64,000 nucleotides of DNA from an uncultured Colwellia sp. (GCA_913063325.1 CAJXYE010000010.1:1-64000), one strand, 5' to 3'. Shown: positions 19,461-29,080, counted from the first letter of the stretch. Notes: generated from the letters alone by a model not told the origin. Numbers and translations: made by a program.

Positions 19461-20729
19461 TTAAAGTCCTTTAAATGAAAGCCCAAATTTATCAAGTACA
19501 CGTTTAACATTTTTAGTAGCATCAAACTCCTCATATAACTTAACTGCTGCATTTCCCCCTAATTCGTTTAGCGTGCCAACATTATTGATTGCCCATAATA
19601 GTGCATTTTCTATTTCAGCTGCTGATTCAGGATCGACCATAATAGAATCGACTTTATGAGTGAATAACCTTTTATGCAGTGGTAAATCAGACAACAAAAC
19701 GGCTTTACGTGCAACTAGGTAATCAAGTAGCTTTGTTGGAAAATTATACCTATTGAATGGAATATCTCTTTTCAATAGCAAGCATAACATTGCTGAGTTT
19801 TGGGCTTCCACTAACTCTTGACGGTCAACGAACCCATGATAAATTACATAATCGGTCACGCCTTTAGTTTTAATAGCACGATTTAGCGATTTAATTGATT
19901 CTGAACTCCCTCCTCCATAGATATGGAATTCAATTTTTTTATCTGAGGAATTAATCATCTTAAGCGCATCAAATACAGCAATGAATGACTCTTTAGCTTG
20001 AGAGATTTGACCACTATAAACAATTCTAGGAACTGAATATTCAGGAACACTAATAGATTGTTGATTATCTATGTGATTAGCGTTATTTATAGTTTCATTG
20101 AATTGTACACTTGGTAAATACTGAAGCTTATCCTTATTAAACCCAAACTTTAACAGGAGTACTGATAATTCGTCAGAAATACAAGCAATATAATTAGGCA
20201 AACGAAGACATATCGAATAAAGAAATATACATGCTAAAAATGATTCAAAAGACTTTAACACTAACTTCCATGAGCCTTTATCACTGTACTGTTGCAGAGT
20301 CCATGGCTCCTCTACTATATGGTAAATAAACTTAACACCAGAGATACGGCAAGCTAACCCAATAATAAATATATTTGAAGGCCTTAATGTTTGAGAAAAA
20401 ATATGGGATATTATATGGCGATCACACCATATTTTCTTTGCTGTAACAAAAGAGTTAACCAATATGCCTAATCTGTAATTAAGCGAACTTTTAATACCGC
20501 GATAACCCGAAAATAAATTCTTGTTTTGTAATGGATACTCATACTTTATACCATCATAACTTCCTGACCGCTTTTCTTCTGGAATATAAGAGGGGTTTTG
20601 TGGAATAATGAGTGTGTCATACCCTAAGCTTTCATATGCTTTGCCAATATTAACAGTGAGATTTGTAGATGCATTCCCTTTAGAACTAAATCCAATACCG
20701 GTTAACAATACTAATTTTTTTATACTCAT
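19461..20729 (-). CDS. GT4-like glycosyltransferase
   Basis: The 422-residue GT-B type protein has an N terminus KLVLLTGIGFSSKGNASTNL and a C-terminal half with RIVYSGQISQAKESFIAVFDAL, IEFHIYGGGSSESIKSL, VIYHGFVDRQELVEAQNS and FPTKLLDYLVARKAVLLSD. The last block is the conserved C-terminal donor-binding region. A hydrophobic stretch near residues 160-180 may touch the membrane. The donor is unknown. It begins 178 bases downstream of the polymerase gene. Confidence 0.82.
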   Translation of the reverse strand: MSIKKLVLLTGIGFSSKGNASTNLTVNIGKAYESLGYDTLIIPQNPSYIPEEKRSGSYDGIKYEYPLQNKNLFSGYRGIKSSLNYRLGILVNSFVTAKKIWCDRHIISHIFSQTLRPSNIFIIGLACRISGVKFIYHIVEEPWTLQQYSDKGSWKLVLKSFESFLACIFLYSICLRLPNYIACISDELSVLLLKFGFNKDKLQYLPSVQFNETINNANHIDNQQSISVPEYSVPRIVYSGQISQAKESFIAVFDALKMINSSDKKIEFHIYGGGSSESIKSLNRAIKTKGVTDYVIYHGFVDRQELVEAQNSAMLCLLLKRDIPFNRYNFPTKLLDYLVARKAVLLSDLPLHKRLFTHKVDSIMVDPESAAEIENALLWAINNVGTLNELGGNAAVKLYEEFDATKNVKRVLDKFGLSFKGL

Positions 20730-20907
20730 AATCTTAAATAAAACCTTAAAAGCCCTTTCAAATGTTTTGGTAAATAACCGTTACAGCATCAAAATATGTA
20801 CATCTAATAACTTCAACAAAAAACTCTCTTGTGTAAAAGAAAACAACTCAACTTATATCGTGTCTATATCATTAAAAATAGTTACGAAGAAAACACTCGC
20901 ATTAATA

Positions 20908-22215
20908 TTATCTACTCTTTGAATGAAATAATGGAAACATCCATAGAGACATAAAAATAGGTACAATCCAAAACGAGTAGCTGACTGAAAGTAATGTAAA
21001 TAATGAAAATAACCACCACTCTCCTTTATAGCCAAAAAACTTTGAAAACCATACTGAACTTTTATACAAACTAAAATAACAAAGAATCCCAATAAGTACA
21101 CCAAATTGGCTAAATTGCCTTATTATACCACCTGTCGGAGAAATTAATGGTGATATTTCTCTTTGAACATAAGAGTTTATTGGATCCAATCCATAACCCA
21201 ACAAAGGTGAATCTGTAACGTTCATAAACTGGTAAGCGATACTATCAAAACGCTGTGGCACAACTTTTATTCCATAAAAATTATCGACACTTTCATGATA
21301 GTCAACCTGTATTTGAATAGCGTCTAGACTTTCTTGATTAAACCAAATATTAGCGACTTTATCCGCCATAAAAGGTAAAAAGAACATCCCCCCAACAATG
21401 GGTAGCACAATAAAAGGTGTGGCAAAAGTTGCGACTTTAGCGTCTTTGTTAAACACTATCATAAATATTATTATCAAAAAGCATGCGTACCCTGTAGTTG
21501 ATTGAGTTGTTAACAACGCAGCTAACAATATCCAAAAAGGTTTATTATTTAACACGTCAAACTTTTTTCTAATAATATTAAAAAACAATGCAAATAGTAA
21601 CATCGAGGAGTATCGTCCTGGCTCCCATGAAAATCCAGCGTTTCTAGGGATAGAATGTCCTTCGATAAGTCCTCTCAAATTACCAGAGAGAGAGAAAGCA
21701 ACATTGTTAGCAGTAATAGTGTGTCCAGAAGGAAAGTCATAAATACTCGTAGCCATCATAAATGCACTAAAAGGACCAGGGATAATAACTTGTAACAACC
21801 AAAAAAAAATTGACAATGCAGCCATAAAGGTTACTACTTTTTCATAAAGAAAAAACATTCTAAAGTCATATACTTTAATTAAGATATAAGCGATGAGGAT
21901 ATTGCCTAAAAATATGATAGAGCCAACGTAAAATATGCCAACTTTTAACGTTTGTAAAGTCACCCACAACATAAATAGCGCGATAACAGCGGCTAAATTC
22001 TTATTGTTAAACTGAACTCTATGCTTCAATACAATAAATAAAGTTAGGCCCCAGGGGATTGCGTAAGCTATTAGCCCTCCATCTGGCCTCATCATGCTTT
22101 TGGTTGCAGGCACTGCCATTGCGGCATATATTACTACAACAAAAAAGTAAAAATAGTCAAAGTTACTCAAAAGAGATTTAGAGACTTTATGATTATTTGA
22201 AAATACTAACGTCAT
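20908..22215 (-). CDS. wzy: O-antigen/capsule repeat-unit polymerase (Wzy-like)
   Basis: The 435-residue protein has about ten to twelve hydrophobic segments and a large extracytoplasmic loop roughly between residues 290 and 370 (DAIQIQVDYHESVDNFYG...LLGYGLDP). Little sequence conservation exists in this family, so the call rests on topology, size and its position directly after the flippase. Its ATG overlaps the flippase stop (TAATG). It would join lipid-linked repeat units in the periplasm. Confidence 0.75.
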   Translation of the reverse strand: MTLVFSNNHKVSKSLLSNFDYFYFFVVVIYAAMAVPATKSMMRPDGGLIAYAIPWGLTLFIVLKHRVQFNNKNLAAVIALFMLWVTLQTLKVGIFYVGSIIFLGNILIAYILIKVYDFRMFFLYEKVVTFMAALSIFFWLLQVIIPGPFSAFMMATSIYDFPSGHTITANNVAFSLSGNLRGLIEGHSIPRNAGFSWEPGRYSSMLLFALFFNIIRKKFDVLNNKPFWILLAALLTTQSTTGYACFLIIIFMIVFNKDAKVATFATPFIVLPIVGGMFFLPFMADKVANIWFNQESLDAIQIQVDYHESVDNFYGIKVVPQRFDSIAYQFMNVTDSPLLGYGLDPINSYVQREISPLISPTGGIIRQFSQFGVLIGILCYFSLYKSSVWFSKFFGYKGEWWLFSLFTLLSVSYSFWIVPIFMSLWMFPLFHSKSR

Positions 22216-23579
22216 TATTTTACGTCACCCTTGCGTTTTCTTCCCATAATCCCTTTGATGTCAAGGAACCTTACAATTTTTAACCCTGTTACTTTTTGAG
22301 CGCAATACAATGACGCAATATTTATAGAAGCAATCCCAACTGTTGTGATCAATGCAGCACCTATACTTCCCCATAAACTAATAAAAATAGGCATTAATAC
22401 GATAACGACAAACAAACATTTTAAAGCGATAGCTCTTTGCTTTTTTTGATTCCCGGTCATTGTTAAAATCTGCCCTACAGCACCTGTAGAGATGTTGATA
22501 AATTGGCCAAAGCAGAGGATTACAAGTATCCAATATGCTTCTTTAAACTCTTCACCCCAAATAGCTAGGATATATTCACCTAGAAAAATAAAGGTTATGA
22601 AAAAAACTAACCCGATTAAAAAAAGAAACTGTGTTGTTTTTTGAAGCATAGTCTCAAGTTCTTTAATTCTATTTTGCTTATATAAAGAAGAAATTTTTGG
22701 TGAAACAGCTGAATTAGCTACGTGCAATAAGAATGTTGTTAATTCAGCTAAACGAGCAGCAACGGTATATAAGCCAACATTTTTACTATCACTTATAATT
22801 CCAAGGATAATAATACCTGAATTAGTCATTATCGCTAGAGATAAGCTAGTTATAAAAATAGGGTACGCTTTTTTATACAAACTTTTAAATTGATAGACTT
22901 TCTTTTTTGAATCAAATAATATTTTTTTCCAATACAACCCCATACCGACAGTGACAACAAGCCTACCTATGGCATAAACAATAGCGGCTATATCCACAGT
23001 TAAGCTAACTTCATATAGCCAAAGCACAAAGAAAATAAGTGCGCTGATTAAAACATTCAAACACTGATCGGCTAGGTTACTTTGCCATATCTTACGGCGA
23101 CCTATCAATGAGGCAGAAAACATTTGAGAAAATGCTTGTGGTGCCATAACTAGTAGCGCAATCATCAATGGATATGTTAATCGAGGTTCATTAAACACCG
23201 TGTTTGCCAAAAATGGGGATAGATAAATAAAAACCAATGAAATTAATAACGTCATACCACCACTCATCAAATAAGCAGTGTTCATGACATTACTTATGTG
23301 TTCATGGTTTTTTTCTTCATGCGCTATCGCAACTTCCCTTATAATTATCTGCATAATGCCAAGCATTCCAAAAATTATAAGAATATTTACAATGCGAAAG
23401 CTTAAATTGATTATTCCTAAGCCTTCGGCTCCCAAAGTCCTACCAAGGTAAATACTTATCAAAAAAGCGATGAACATCCCGGCAACCTTCACTACCGATG
23501 AAGACATTGATTTTGTGAGAACTTCAAATGTATGCACATCCAAGTAGGCAGAAACTTTGGTTTTAATATTTTTTAGCAT
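22215..23579 (-). CDS. wzx: Polysaccharide repeat-unit flippase (Wzx, MOP superfamily)
   Basis: This 454-residue polytopic protein has about 12-14 membrane segments. It carries the N-terminal VVKVAGMFIAFLISIYLGRTLGAEGLGIINL motif of the PST/Wzx branch, then MAPQAFSQMFSASLIGRRK and SLYKQNRIKELETMLQKTTQ. It moves undecaprenyl-linked repeat units across the inner membrane. It is coupled to wzy by a one-base overlap. A degraded epimerase remnant lies 3 bases past its start on the upstream side. Confidence 0.88.
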   Translation of the reverse strand: MLKNIKTKVSAYLDVHTFEVLTKSMSSSVVKVAGMFIAFLISIYLGRTLGAEGLGIINLSFRIVNILIIFGMLGIMQIIIREVAIAHEEKNHEHISNVMNTAYLMSGGMTLLISLVFIYLSPFLANTVFNEPRLTYPLMIALLVMAPQAFSQMFSASLIGRRKIWQSNLADQCLNVLISALIFFVLWLYEVSLTVDIAAIVYAIGRLVVTVGMGLYWKKILFDSKKKVYQFKSLYKKAYPIFITSLSLAIMTNSGIIILGIISDSKNVGLYTVAARLAELTTFLLHVANSAVSPKISSLYKQNRIKELETMLQKTTQFLFLIGLVFFITFIFLGEYILAIWGEEFKEAYWILVILCFGQFINISTGAVGQILTMTGNQKKQRAIALKCLFVVIVLMPIFISLWGSIGAALITTVGIASINIASLYCAQKVTGLKIVRFLDIKGIMGRKRKGDVK

Positions 23580-23581
23580 CT

Positions 23582-23850
23582 CTAGATATTGCCAACTTGT
23601 CTTGATTTATATTCAACATACCACTTACAAAACCTATCAACACCTTCATTAATCGGCATATAGTTTTTTTGTAATTTTTTACCTAATGAATTTTCAATGC
23701 AAACAATAAATTCTTCTAGCTCTACTTGTTCACTATTGCCAATATTAAAAACTTTATATAATGTTGAACCTTCGGGCGATGAGTTTTTTTTCAGCTGCAG
23801 GGCTGTCATTAGGTATTTCCGTATTATCTGATAATTTCTGACTAGTCGAT
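23582..23850 (-). pseudogene. Degraded C-terminal fragment of a UDP-sugar epimerase
   Basis: The 75-residue track ORF reads LYKVFNIGNSEQVELEEFIV and KKLQKNYMP, matching the C-terminal third of the intact epimerase next door. It then jumps to NEGVDRFCKWYVEYKS, so an internal piece is deleted. Upstream, a second frame reads DNTEIPNDSPAAEK and joins this frame at an A8 tract (23784-23791), which indicates a frameshift. The N-terminal cofactor domain is gone. It is divergent from the other two epimerase copies and probably came from an older, different epimerase gene. Confidence 0.8.
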
Positions 23851-23860
23851 TAAGGGATAG

Positions 23861-23991
23861 TCAGTGATTTAAAGGGTTCTTATAGTTATCTTCAGCGTTA
23901 ATGCTGTTTTTGGTGGCAAGACGTGCAAAAGTTCTTTCCGCATAATAGCCACCTAAGCTATAAATACTCAGTAGAATCACCGGTTTTTCAA
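23861..23991 (-). other. Start-less reading frame after the epimerase stop
   Basis: Directly after the stop of the intact epimerase, the minus strand reads EKPVILLSIYSLGGYYAERT and about 20 further residues to a TGA. There is no start codon. It has protein-like composition and may be the tail of a lost gene. The family is not recognised. Confidence 0.3.
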
Positions 23992-24990
23992 TTACTTATA
24001 ATAACCTTTAAACCAATCAACAACTTGCTGCATACCATATTCGATATTGGTATTAGGCTTAAAGCCAACTTCTTCTTTCAAACTATCAATATCAGCAAAG
24101 GTAGCGGGTACATCACCCGCTTGCATTGGCATATAATTTTTTTTAGCTTCTTTACCTGCCGCCTTTTCAATTGCTTCAATAAAGGTCATCAGTGCAATCG
24201 GTTCGTTATTACCGATATTAAACACTTTATAAGGTGCTTTACTTGAAGAAGGTGAAGTATTTGGGTTTTCTGCATTACGCTCTGGCAATACATCTTGAAT
24301 GCGGATAATACCTTCAACGATGTCATCAATATAAGTGAAATCACGCTTCATTTTTCCGTGGTTAAACACTTTTATTTCACAATCATTTAAAATAGCATCG
24401 GTAAATAAGAACGGAGCCATATCTGGACGTCCCCATGGCCCATAAACAGTAAAGAAACGTAAGCCAGTTGTTGGTAAGTCATATAAATGACTATAGCTGT
24501 GCGCCATTAATTCATTTGACTTTTTAGTCGCTGCATACAAAGAAACGGGGTGGTCAACTGCATCTTCCGTTGAAAATGGCATTTTTTCATTCATGCCATA
24601 TACCGAACTTGATGATGCGTAAACTAAGTGCTTTACTTTATTATGACGACAGCCTTCTAAAATAGTCGCGAAACCAACAATATTAGAATCTATATAGGCC
24701 ATCGGGTTTTCAATTGAATAACGAACACCTGCTTGTGCGGCAAGATGTATAACACGGTCAAACTGTTGCTCGGCAAACAATGTTTCCATGCCTGTTCTAT
24801 CTGCTAAGTCGAGTTTAACAAAGGTGAAGTTATCAAATTTATCAAGACGTTTTAATCTAGCTAACTTAAGATTAGGGTCATAGTAATCATTTAGGTTATC
24901 TAATCCAATAACATCATGTCCTTCATTACATAAACGCTCTGCGACAAAATTACCAATAAAACCTGCTGCGCCTGTTACTAAATATTTCAT
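23992..24990 (-). CDS. UDP-glucuronate 4-epimerase (CapI/LspL-like)
   Basis: The 332-residue extended SDR protein starts MKYLVTGAAGFIGNFVAERL, the NAD-binding loop. It has GLDNLNDYYDPNLKLARL, typical for UDP-GlcA 4-epimerases, the serine-rich YASSSSVYGMNEKMPFS, and the catalytic YAATKKSNELMAHSYSHLY motif. The TVYGPWGRPDMAPFLF segment supports a UDP-uronate substrate. It would convert UDP-glucuronate from Ugd to UDP-galacturonate. Ugd ends one base upstream, so the two are coupled. Two broken relatives are nearby (23582-23850 and 26739-27290). Confidence 0.92.
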   Translation of the reverse strand: MKYLVTGAAGFIGNFVAERLCNEGHDVIGLDNLNDYYDPNLKLARLKRLDKFDNFTFVKLDLADRTGMETLFAEQQFDRVIHLAAQAGVRYSIENPMAYIDSNIVGFATILEGCRHNKVKHLVYASSSSVYGMNEKMPFSTEDAVDHPVSLYAATKKSNELMAHSYSHLYDLPTTGLRFFTVYGPWGRPDMAPFLFTDAILNDCEIKVFNHGKMKRDFTYIDDIVEGIIRIQDVLPERNAENPNTSPSSSKAPYKVFNIGNNEPIALMTFIEAIEKAAGKEAKKNYMPMQAGDVPATFADIDSLKEEVGFKPNTNIEYGMQQVVDWFKGYYK

Positions 24991-26157
24991 TTAATCACTT
25001 CCAAATAAATCACGGGTATAAACTTTGTCTGCCACATCATTCAATACTTCACTCATACGGTTAGATACAATAACATCAGCAATAGCTTTAAACTCATTTA
25101 AGTCCTTATAAACTTTCGAATTAAAGAAGGTTTCTTCTTCTAATTCAGGCTCAAATAAAACCACTTCAATGCCTTTGGCCTTAATGCGTTTCATTATGCC
25201 TTGTATAGCTGATGCTCTAAAATTATCAGAGCCTGTTTTCATTATCAGGCGGTATATGCCTACTACTTTCGGCTGCTTATTGATAATTGAAAAGGCAATA
25301 TGGTCTTTACGTACTGTGTTAGATTCAACAATAGAGCTAATGATTGTATTAGGTACATCTTCAAAGTTTGCTCTAAGCTGCTTAGTGTCTTTTGGCAAAC
25401 AATAACCACCATAACCAAATGAAGGATTATTGTAATGACTGCCAATTCTAGGGTCTAAGCCTACCCCTTCGATGATTTGCTTTGTGTCTAAACCATGAGT
25501 TTCAGCGTAAGTATCTAACTCATTAAAATATGAAACACGCATTGCTAAGTAAGTATTTGAAAATAATTTAACGGCTTCAGCTTCTGTTGAATCCGTTAAC
25601 AGAATTTCTATGTCTTGTTTAATTGCACCTTGTGCTAAAAGGTTTGCAAAGGTCTCAGCTCGCTCTGATTTTTCACCCACAATAATTCTTGATGGGTGAA
25701 GGTTATCGTAAAGCGCTTTTCCTTCACGTAAAAATTCAGGTGAAAATATAATATTACTGCAGCAAAGCTTTTGCTTAATACGTTTGGTAAAACCAACTGG
25801 TACGGTAGATTTAATGATCATGACTGCGGTAGGGTTTGCAGCCATAACGTCTTTTATTACCGCTTCAACTGATGAGGTATTAAAATAATTGTTTTCTTCA
25901 TCGTAATCTGTTGGCGTAGCAATAATTACATAATCAGCATCACTAAAAGCATGCTGCTTGTCTGTTGTCGCAATTAAGTTTAATGTTTTGTTCTCTAAAA
26001 AATCTTCAATTTCAACATCTGAAATAGGCGATTTTTTATCATTAATCAGCTTGATTTTATCTTCGACAATATCAAAAGCAATCACTTCATTGTGCTGTGC
26101 AAGCAATACTGCATTTGATAAACCTACGTAACCTGTTCCTGCAATTGTAATTTTCAT
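24991..26157 (-). CDS. ugd: UDP-glucose 6-dehydrogenase
   Basis: The 388-residue enzyme carries [20 protein letters not shown] (NAD site), [26 protein letters not shown] and [21 protein letters not shown]. The catalytic cysteine lies in [14 protein letters not shown]. The length matches the short Ugd type found in enterobacterial capsule loci. It makes UDP-glucuronate, the substrate of the epimerase that follows. It is the first gene of the 26-kb minus-strand run and has a long leader with a clear promoter. Confidence 0.95.
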   Translation of the reverse strand: MKITIAGTGYVGLSNAVLLAQHNEVIAFDIVEDKIKLINDKKSPISDVEIEDFLENKTLNLIATTDKQHAFSDADYVIIATPTDYDEENNYFNTSSVEAVIKDVMAANPTAVMIIKSTVPVGFTKRIKQKLCCSNIIFSPEFLREGKALYDNLHPSRIIVGEKSERAETFANLLAQGAIKQDIEILLTDSTEAEAVKLFSNTYLAMRVSYFNELDTYAETHGLDTKQIIEGVGLDPRIGSHYNNPSFGYGGYCLPKDTKQLRANFEDVPNTIISSIVESNTVRKDHIAFSIINKQPKVVGIYRLIMKTGSDNFRASAIQGIMKRIKAKGIEVVLFEPELEEETFFNSKVYKDLNEFKAIADVIVSNRMSEVLNDVADKVYTRDLFGSD

Positions 26158-26522
26158 TTGTATTAATACCTTTTCTTAGCTAATACTTTGTTCATTAATA
26201 TAAAAGAACGTTTACTTGCTGCTCTTTTAGTCGATAATTTAGTGTACTGACTTACCAATAATATGCTTAAGGCTACTGTAAAGTCTTGCCCTATCTTTCT
26301 AGGTTAAATGTAAAATTCTACATTAGTCATTATTTAATTGAGTTTTTAATCACAAACATGTACCTACTTTCAAGTGGTAAGTACCTAGCATTTTGTGTAT
26401 TTAAAGTTATGTTTAAACTTGTGCTTAAAGGGGAGTAATTTTAGGTATGATAAATTATGAAGAATGTTCTTAATTTCCATATCATTTTTGAGTTTATGAC
26501 TCGTCCCTTAATCAAAAAAAAG
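26158..26522 (-). other. Leader region of the ugd-led polysaccharide operon
   Basis: About 360 bases separate the predicted start of transcription from ugd, with no convincing ORF. A conserved stretch TTAAGGGACGAGTCATA just inside the leader is shared with the wecB leader. No JUMPstart/ops element (GGCGGTAGC) was found. Confidence 0.5.
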
Positions 26523-26550
26523 ATTATACTTACGCTACATATAATAGCAA
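26523..26550 (-). promoter_or_regulatory. Sigma70-type promoter upstream of ugd
   Basis: On the minus strand TTGCTA, a 16-base spacer and a perfect TATAAT are present. The same boxes, the same spacing and flanking sequence occur upstream of wecB at 32294-32321. Confidence 0.7.
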
Positions 26551-26597
26551 TTCTTATTTCCCTTTTGCATCAATAATCAATTCATGAGGATTAAGGT

Positions 26598-26623
26598 AAA
26601 ATAAGGGCTAGCGCCCTTATTTT
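26598..26623. terminator. Intrinsic terminator, bidirectional
   Basis: An 11-base perfect stem (AAAATAAGGGC with GCCCTTATTTT) and a 4-base loop are followed by T-rich sequence on both strands. It stands downstream of the truncated epimerase and upstream of the ugd promoter. Confidence 0.8.
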
Positions 26624-26738
26624 TATTAGCATCGCCTTTATTGGTAAGCAAACTAGCAATGTGCGTAAAAACCTTGCAGCACGGCTAAAACGCTATTAAA
26701 TATCGAAGACAAACACTAAGAATATATTTAAAGTTCCA

Positions 26739-27290
26739 TTATTTCAATTGCTTGTGGGTTCCTTCAAACCAGTCAATAACTTTTCGCATACCATATTCAA
26801 TATTAGTATCAGGTTTAAAGCCCACTTCTGCTGTTAAGCTATCAATATCTGCAAACGTAGCCGGAACATCACCTGCTTGCATTGGCATGTAGTTCTTTTT
26901 CGCTTCTTTACCTGCTGCCTTTTCAATGGCGTCAATAAAGGTCATCAGTGCGATAGGCTCGTTGTTACCAATTTTGAACCCTTTGTAAGGCGCTTTACTT
27001 GAAGAAGGTGAGGTATTTGGATTTTCTGCATTGCGAAGTGGTACTACGTTTCGTATGCGGATAATACCTTCAACAATGTCATCAATAAAAGTGAAATCAC
27101 GTTTCATTTTTCCGTGGTTAAACACTTTAATTTCACGGTCATTCAAAATAGCATCAGTAAATAAGTAGGGTGCCATATCTAGACGTCCCCATGGGCCATA
27201 CACAGTGAAAAAACGTAAATCTGTTTTAGGTAAATCATATAAATGGCTATAACTGTGCGCCATTAATTCATTTGATTTTCTCGTCGCCAT
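26739..27290 (-). pseudogene. Truncated second copy of the UDP-glucuronate epimerase gene
   Basis: From RKSNELMAHSYSHLYDLP onward the reading frame is nearly identical to the C-terminal 55-60% of the intact epimerase at 23992-24990, including TVYGPWGRLDMAP and the KVFNHGKMKRDFT segment. The NAD-binding domain is missing, and the catalytic tyrosine of YAATKK is lost because the sequence reads SMATRK. The 205-residue track ORF is an accidental fusion: its first 25 or so residues come from an ISAs1-type transposase. It therefore cannot be an active epimerase. Confidence 0.88.
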
Positions 27291-27510
27291 ACTCGCTGAC
27301 TTGGTTTTATCTTGCTTAAATAGTGTCATTGCTATATTTCGCATGATATTTAACACAAGCGGGCCCTGCTTATACGTATTATTGATTCATCTTATCTGAA
27401 GGTTCTATCTAGAATCCATCGCATATTTTCAACTTCCCAGTGGCTTCCTACCGTCCACCAACGCTTGCTCTACATTGAGGCAGTGAACTTAAAAGTTTAT
27501 ACTTTAAACG
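27285..27510 (-). mobile_element. ISAs1-family transposase C-terminal remnant
   Basis: Conceptual translation in three frames gives, in order, KLLSSLPQCRAS, then GSHWEVENMRWILDRTF, a stop, DESIIRIS, a frameshift, and NIMRNIAMTLFKQDKTKSAS. This matches the ISAs1 transposase end (YISSL...HW.IEN.LHW.LDV.F.ED..RIR...NL.I.RK.ALNLLKQDK) from memory of the family. Stops and frameshifts make it inactive. It ends at the junction with the truncated epimerase. Confidence 0.75.
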
Positions 27511-27586
27511 TTTAATAGGTATATTCTGAAGTAATATATATGGGATAATTACAGTTATTAAGCTTTAATTCTCGTGGATTGTCAGA

Positions 27587-29080
27587 ATGAATAGATCACT
27601 AATAATTATACTTCTTGTAACAATATATGGTTGTGGCGGTAGTAATAAAATAGAGCCTCCTGTCGTAGTTGTAGAACCTCCTGTCGTAGTTGTAGAACCT
27701 CCTGTCGTAGTTGTAGAACCTCCTGTCGTAGTTGTCCATCTCCCAGTTGCTGATGCTGGTGTGGATTTAACGGGTGTTACTGGTTTCGAAATCCCCCTAG
27801 ATGGTAGCAAAAGTATAAGTAATAAACCCCTTACTTACTCCTGGACATTAGTTGCTTCACCAAGAGGCAGTGTAACAAGCCTAACTGATGCTGATACTGA
27901 TTCACCAAGTTTAATATTCGATACTAAAGGGAGTTATTATATTTGCTTAAACGTTAGTGATGGGGTACTTAGTGATGTCGACTATATGAAGGTCACGACT
28001 GACAATGCAGAGACCTTACAATACCATAAAATTCAACAACTCATGATCAATTCTATTATTGGTGAAAATGAAAATGTGGAATATATTGTTACCGGCGATA
28101 GTACTAGAGACAATAACTATAACGATATGCTCCCCTACTACCGCACCCAACTAAATAAAGCAAATATTCTAGTATTTAACAATGCGGCTAGTGGCCAAAG
28201 TGGTCAAAATTGGAAAAACAACATTAATAAAGCAACATTAGAACAAGCTATTGCTGTAACTGACGGGGATGGTTCAAATACAATACTTGAATTCTCTCAC
28301 GGCATTAATGACTATAAAAATGGCGCTACAAAAGAAGAAACAAAAATGTGGATAAAAACAGGTTTAGAATCATATTTATTATCTAAACCAAAAGCAAACA
28401 TTCTTTTAGTTACCCCTATCACAACAGGTTATGAAGAACGAAATACAGTTCTTAAAGAAATATATGATGAATTATCTTTAGAATTATCACTTCCCCTTGT
28501 TAATGGTTTAATCCCCACCGAAAATGTTCATGGGAACTCTGACTACTATCATGATGCAACTCATCCGAATAAGTTTGGAAGCTTTCGAATAGTAAACTAT
28601 ATATTGAGTGAAGTTGGGGATTCTTTATTTCACAATACAGTCACATTAGTAGAAATGCCCGATAACTCCACCCCCCCACACCAAATGGAAATGTCTGGAG
28701 TAGTCGGAATAGGTTACTGGAATACGCTAACAGGCACCGCTACTTATAATGAAGAATGGCGACGAATATCAACAATACCAGTGATACCTAACTTTACTCT
28801 TAAGATACAACACCAAGGCAATCGATTTGATGTGAAATTTCTAGACGAAGATTCAGAGTTCATAGTAAGTAAGTCAAGTATTGCTTCATCAAGTGAAGTA
28901 TACCGAACAATAGTCATTCCTGAAAATTCTTGGTATGCCAATATTAACATTTCATCTGAAGGCGACATGTACGATAGACTTGGTGATACTCCATCAGTAA
29001 AATATTTAATTGATGACTCCAAGATATTAACCATTGAAGAAATAAACGAAGGCTTAGATATCCAACTAAGAATTGAATAA
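27587..29080 (+). CDS. SGNH/GDSL-like hydrolase lipoprotein with PKD-like domain
   Basis: The 497-residue protein starts with a lipoprotein signal (IIILLVTIYGCGG, cysteine about residue 16). Four EPPVVVV repeats follow as a stalk, then a PKD/Ig-like domain (PVADAGVDLTGVTGFEIPLDGSKS...SYSWTL type, about 50-135). The SGNH-type hydrolase begins with VTGDSTRDNNYNDM (block I serine), has NNAASGQSGQNW and ILEFSHGINDYKN (block III-like), and ends with YHDATHPNKFGSFRI (block V Asp/His). About 150 C-terminal residues form an unrecognised beta-rich domain. It may de-esterify surface polysaccharide; this is inferred. It is the only plus-strand gene among minus-strand sugar genes and is surrounded by gene fragments. 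Confidence 0.75.
   Translation: MNRSLIIILLVTIYGCGGSNKIEPPVVVVEPPVVVVEPPVVVVEPPVVVVHLPVADAGVDLTGVTGFEIPLDGSKSISNKPLTYSWTLVASPRGSVTSLTDADTDSPSLIFDTKGSYYICLNVSDGVLSDVDYMKVTTDNAETLQYHKIQQLMINSIIGENENVEYIVTGDSTRDNNYNDMLPYYRTQLNKANILVFNNAASGQSGQNWKNNINKATLEQAIAVTDGDGSNTILEFSHGINDYKNGATKEETKMWIKTGLESYLLSKPKANILLVTPITTGYEERNTVLKEIYDELSLELSLPLVNGLIPTENVHGNSDYYHDATHPNKFGSFRIVNYILSEVGDSLFHNTVTLVEMPDNSTPPHQMEMSGVVGIGYWNTLTGTATYNEEWRRISTIPVIPNFTLKIQHQGNRFDVKFLDEDSEFIVSKSSIASSSEVYRTIVIPENSWYANINISSEGDMYDRLGDTPSVKYLIDDSKILTIEEINEGLDIQLRIE
27653..27736 (+). repeat. Four 21-base tandem repeats encoding EPPVVVV
   Basis: The unit is GAACCTCCTGTCGTAGTTGTA with only first-copy and last-base changes. Near-identity at the DNA level implies recent expansion. 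Unit changes keep frame and would alter the length of the stalk after the lipid anchor. Confidence 0.95.

Noticed and set aside
20853-21104. Small membrane protein ORF overlapping the wzy end
   Set aside because: It lies on the same strand in another frame of wzy, and its hydrophobicity comes from the same AT-rich codons.
24991-26157. A second wecC
   Set aside because: The protein has the short Ugd layout ([20 protein letters not shown]), not the HCPERVLPG signature of wecC.
26158-26522. JUMPstart/ops element for RfaH before ugd
   Set aside because: I looked for GGCGGTAGC and its complement in the leader and did not find it.
26739-27356. A functional 205-residue sugar epimerase
   Set aside because: The cofactor domain and catalytic tyrosine are missing and the N terminus belongs to a transposase.
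27565-27810. Antisense ORF with TTTGGS repeats
   Set aside because: It is the shadow of the EPPVVVV repeat on the other strand, without a plausible start or ribosome site.
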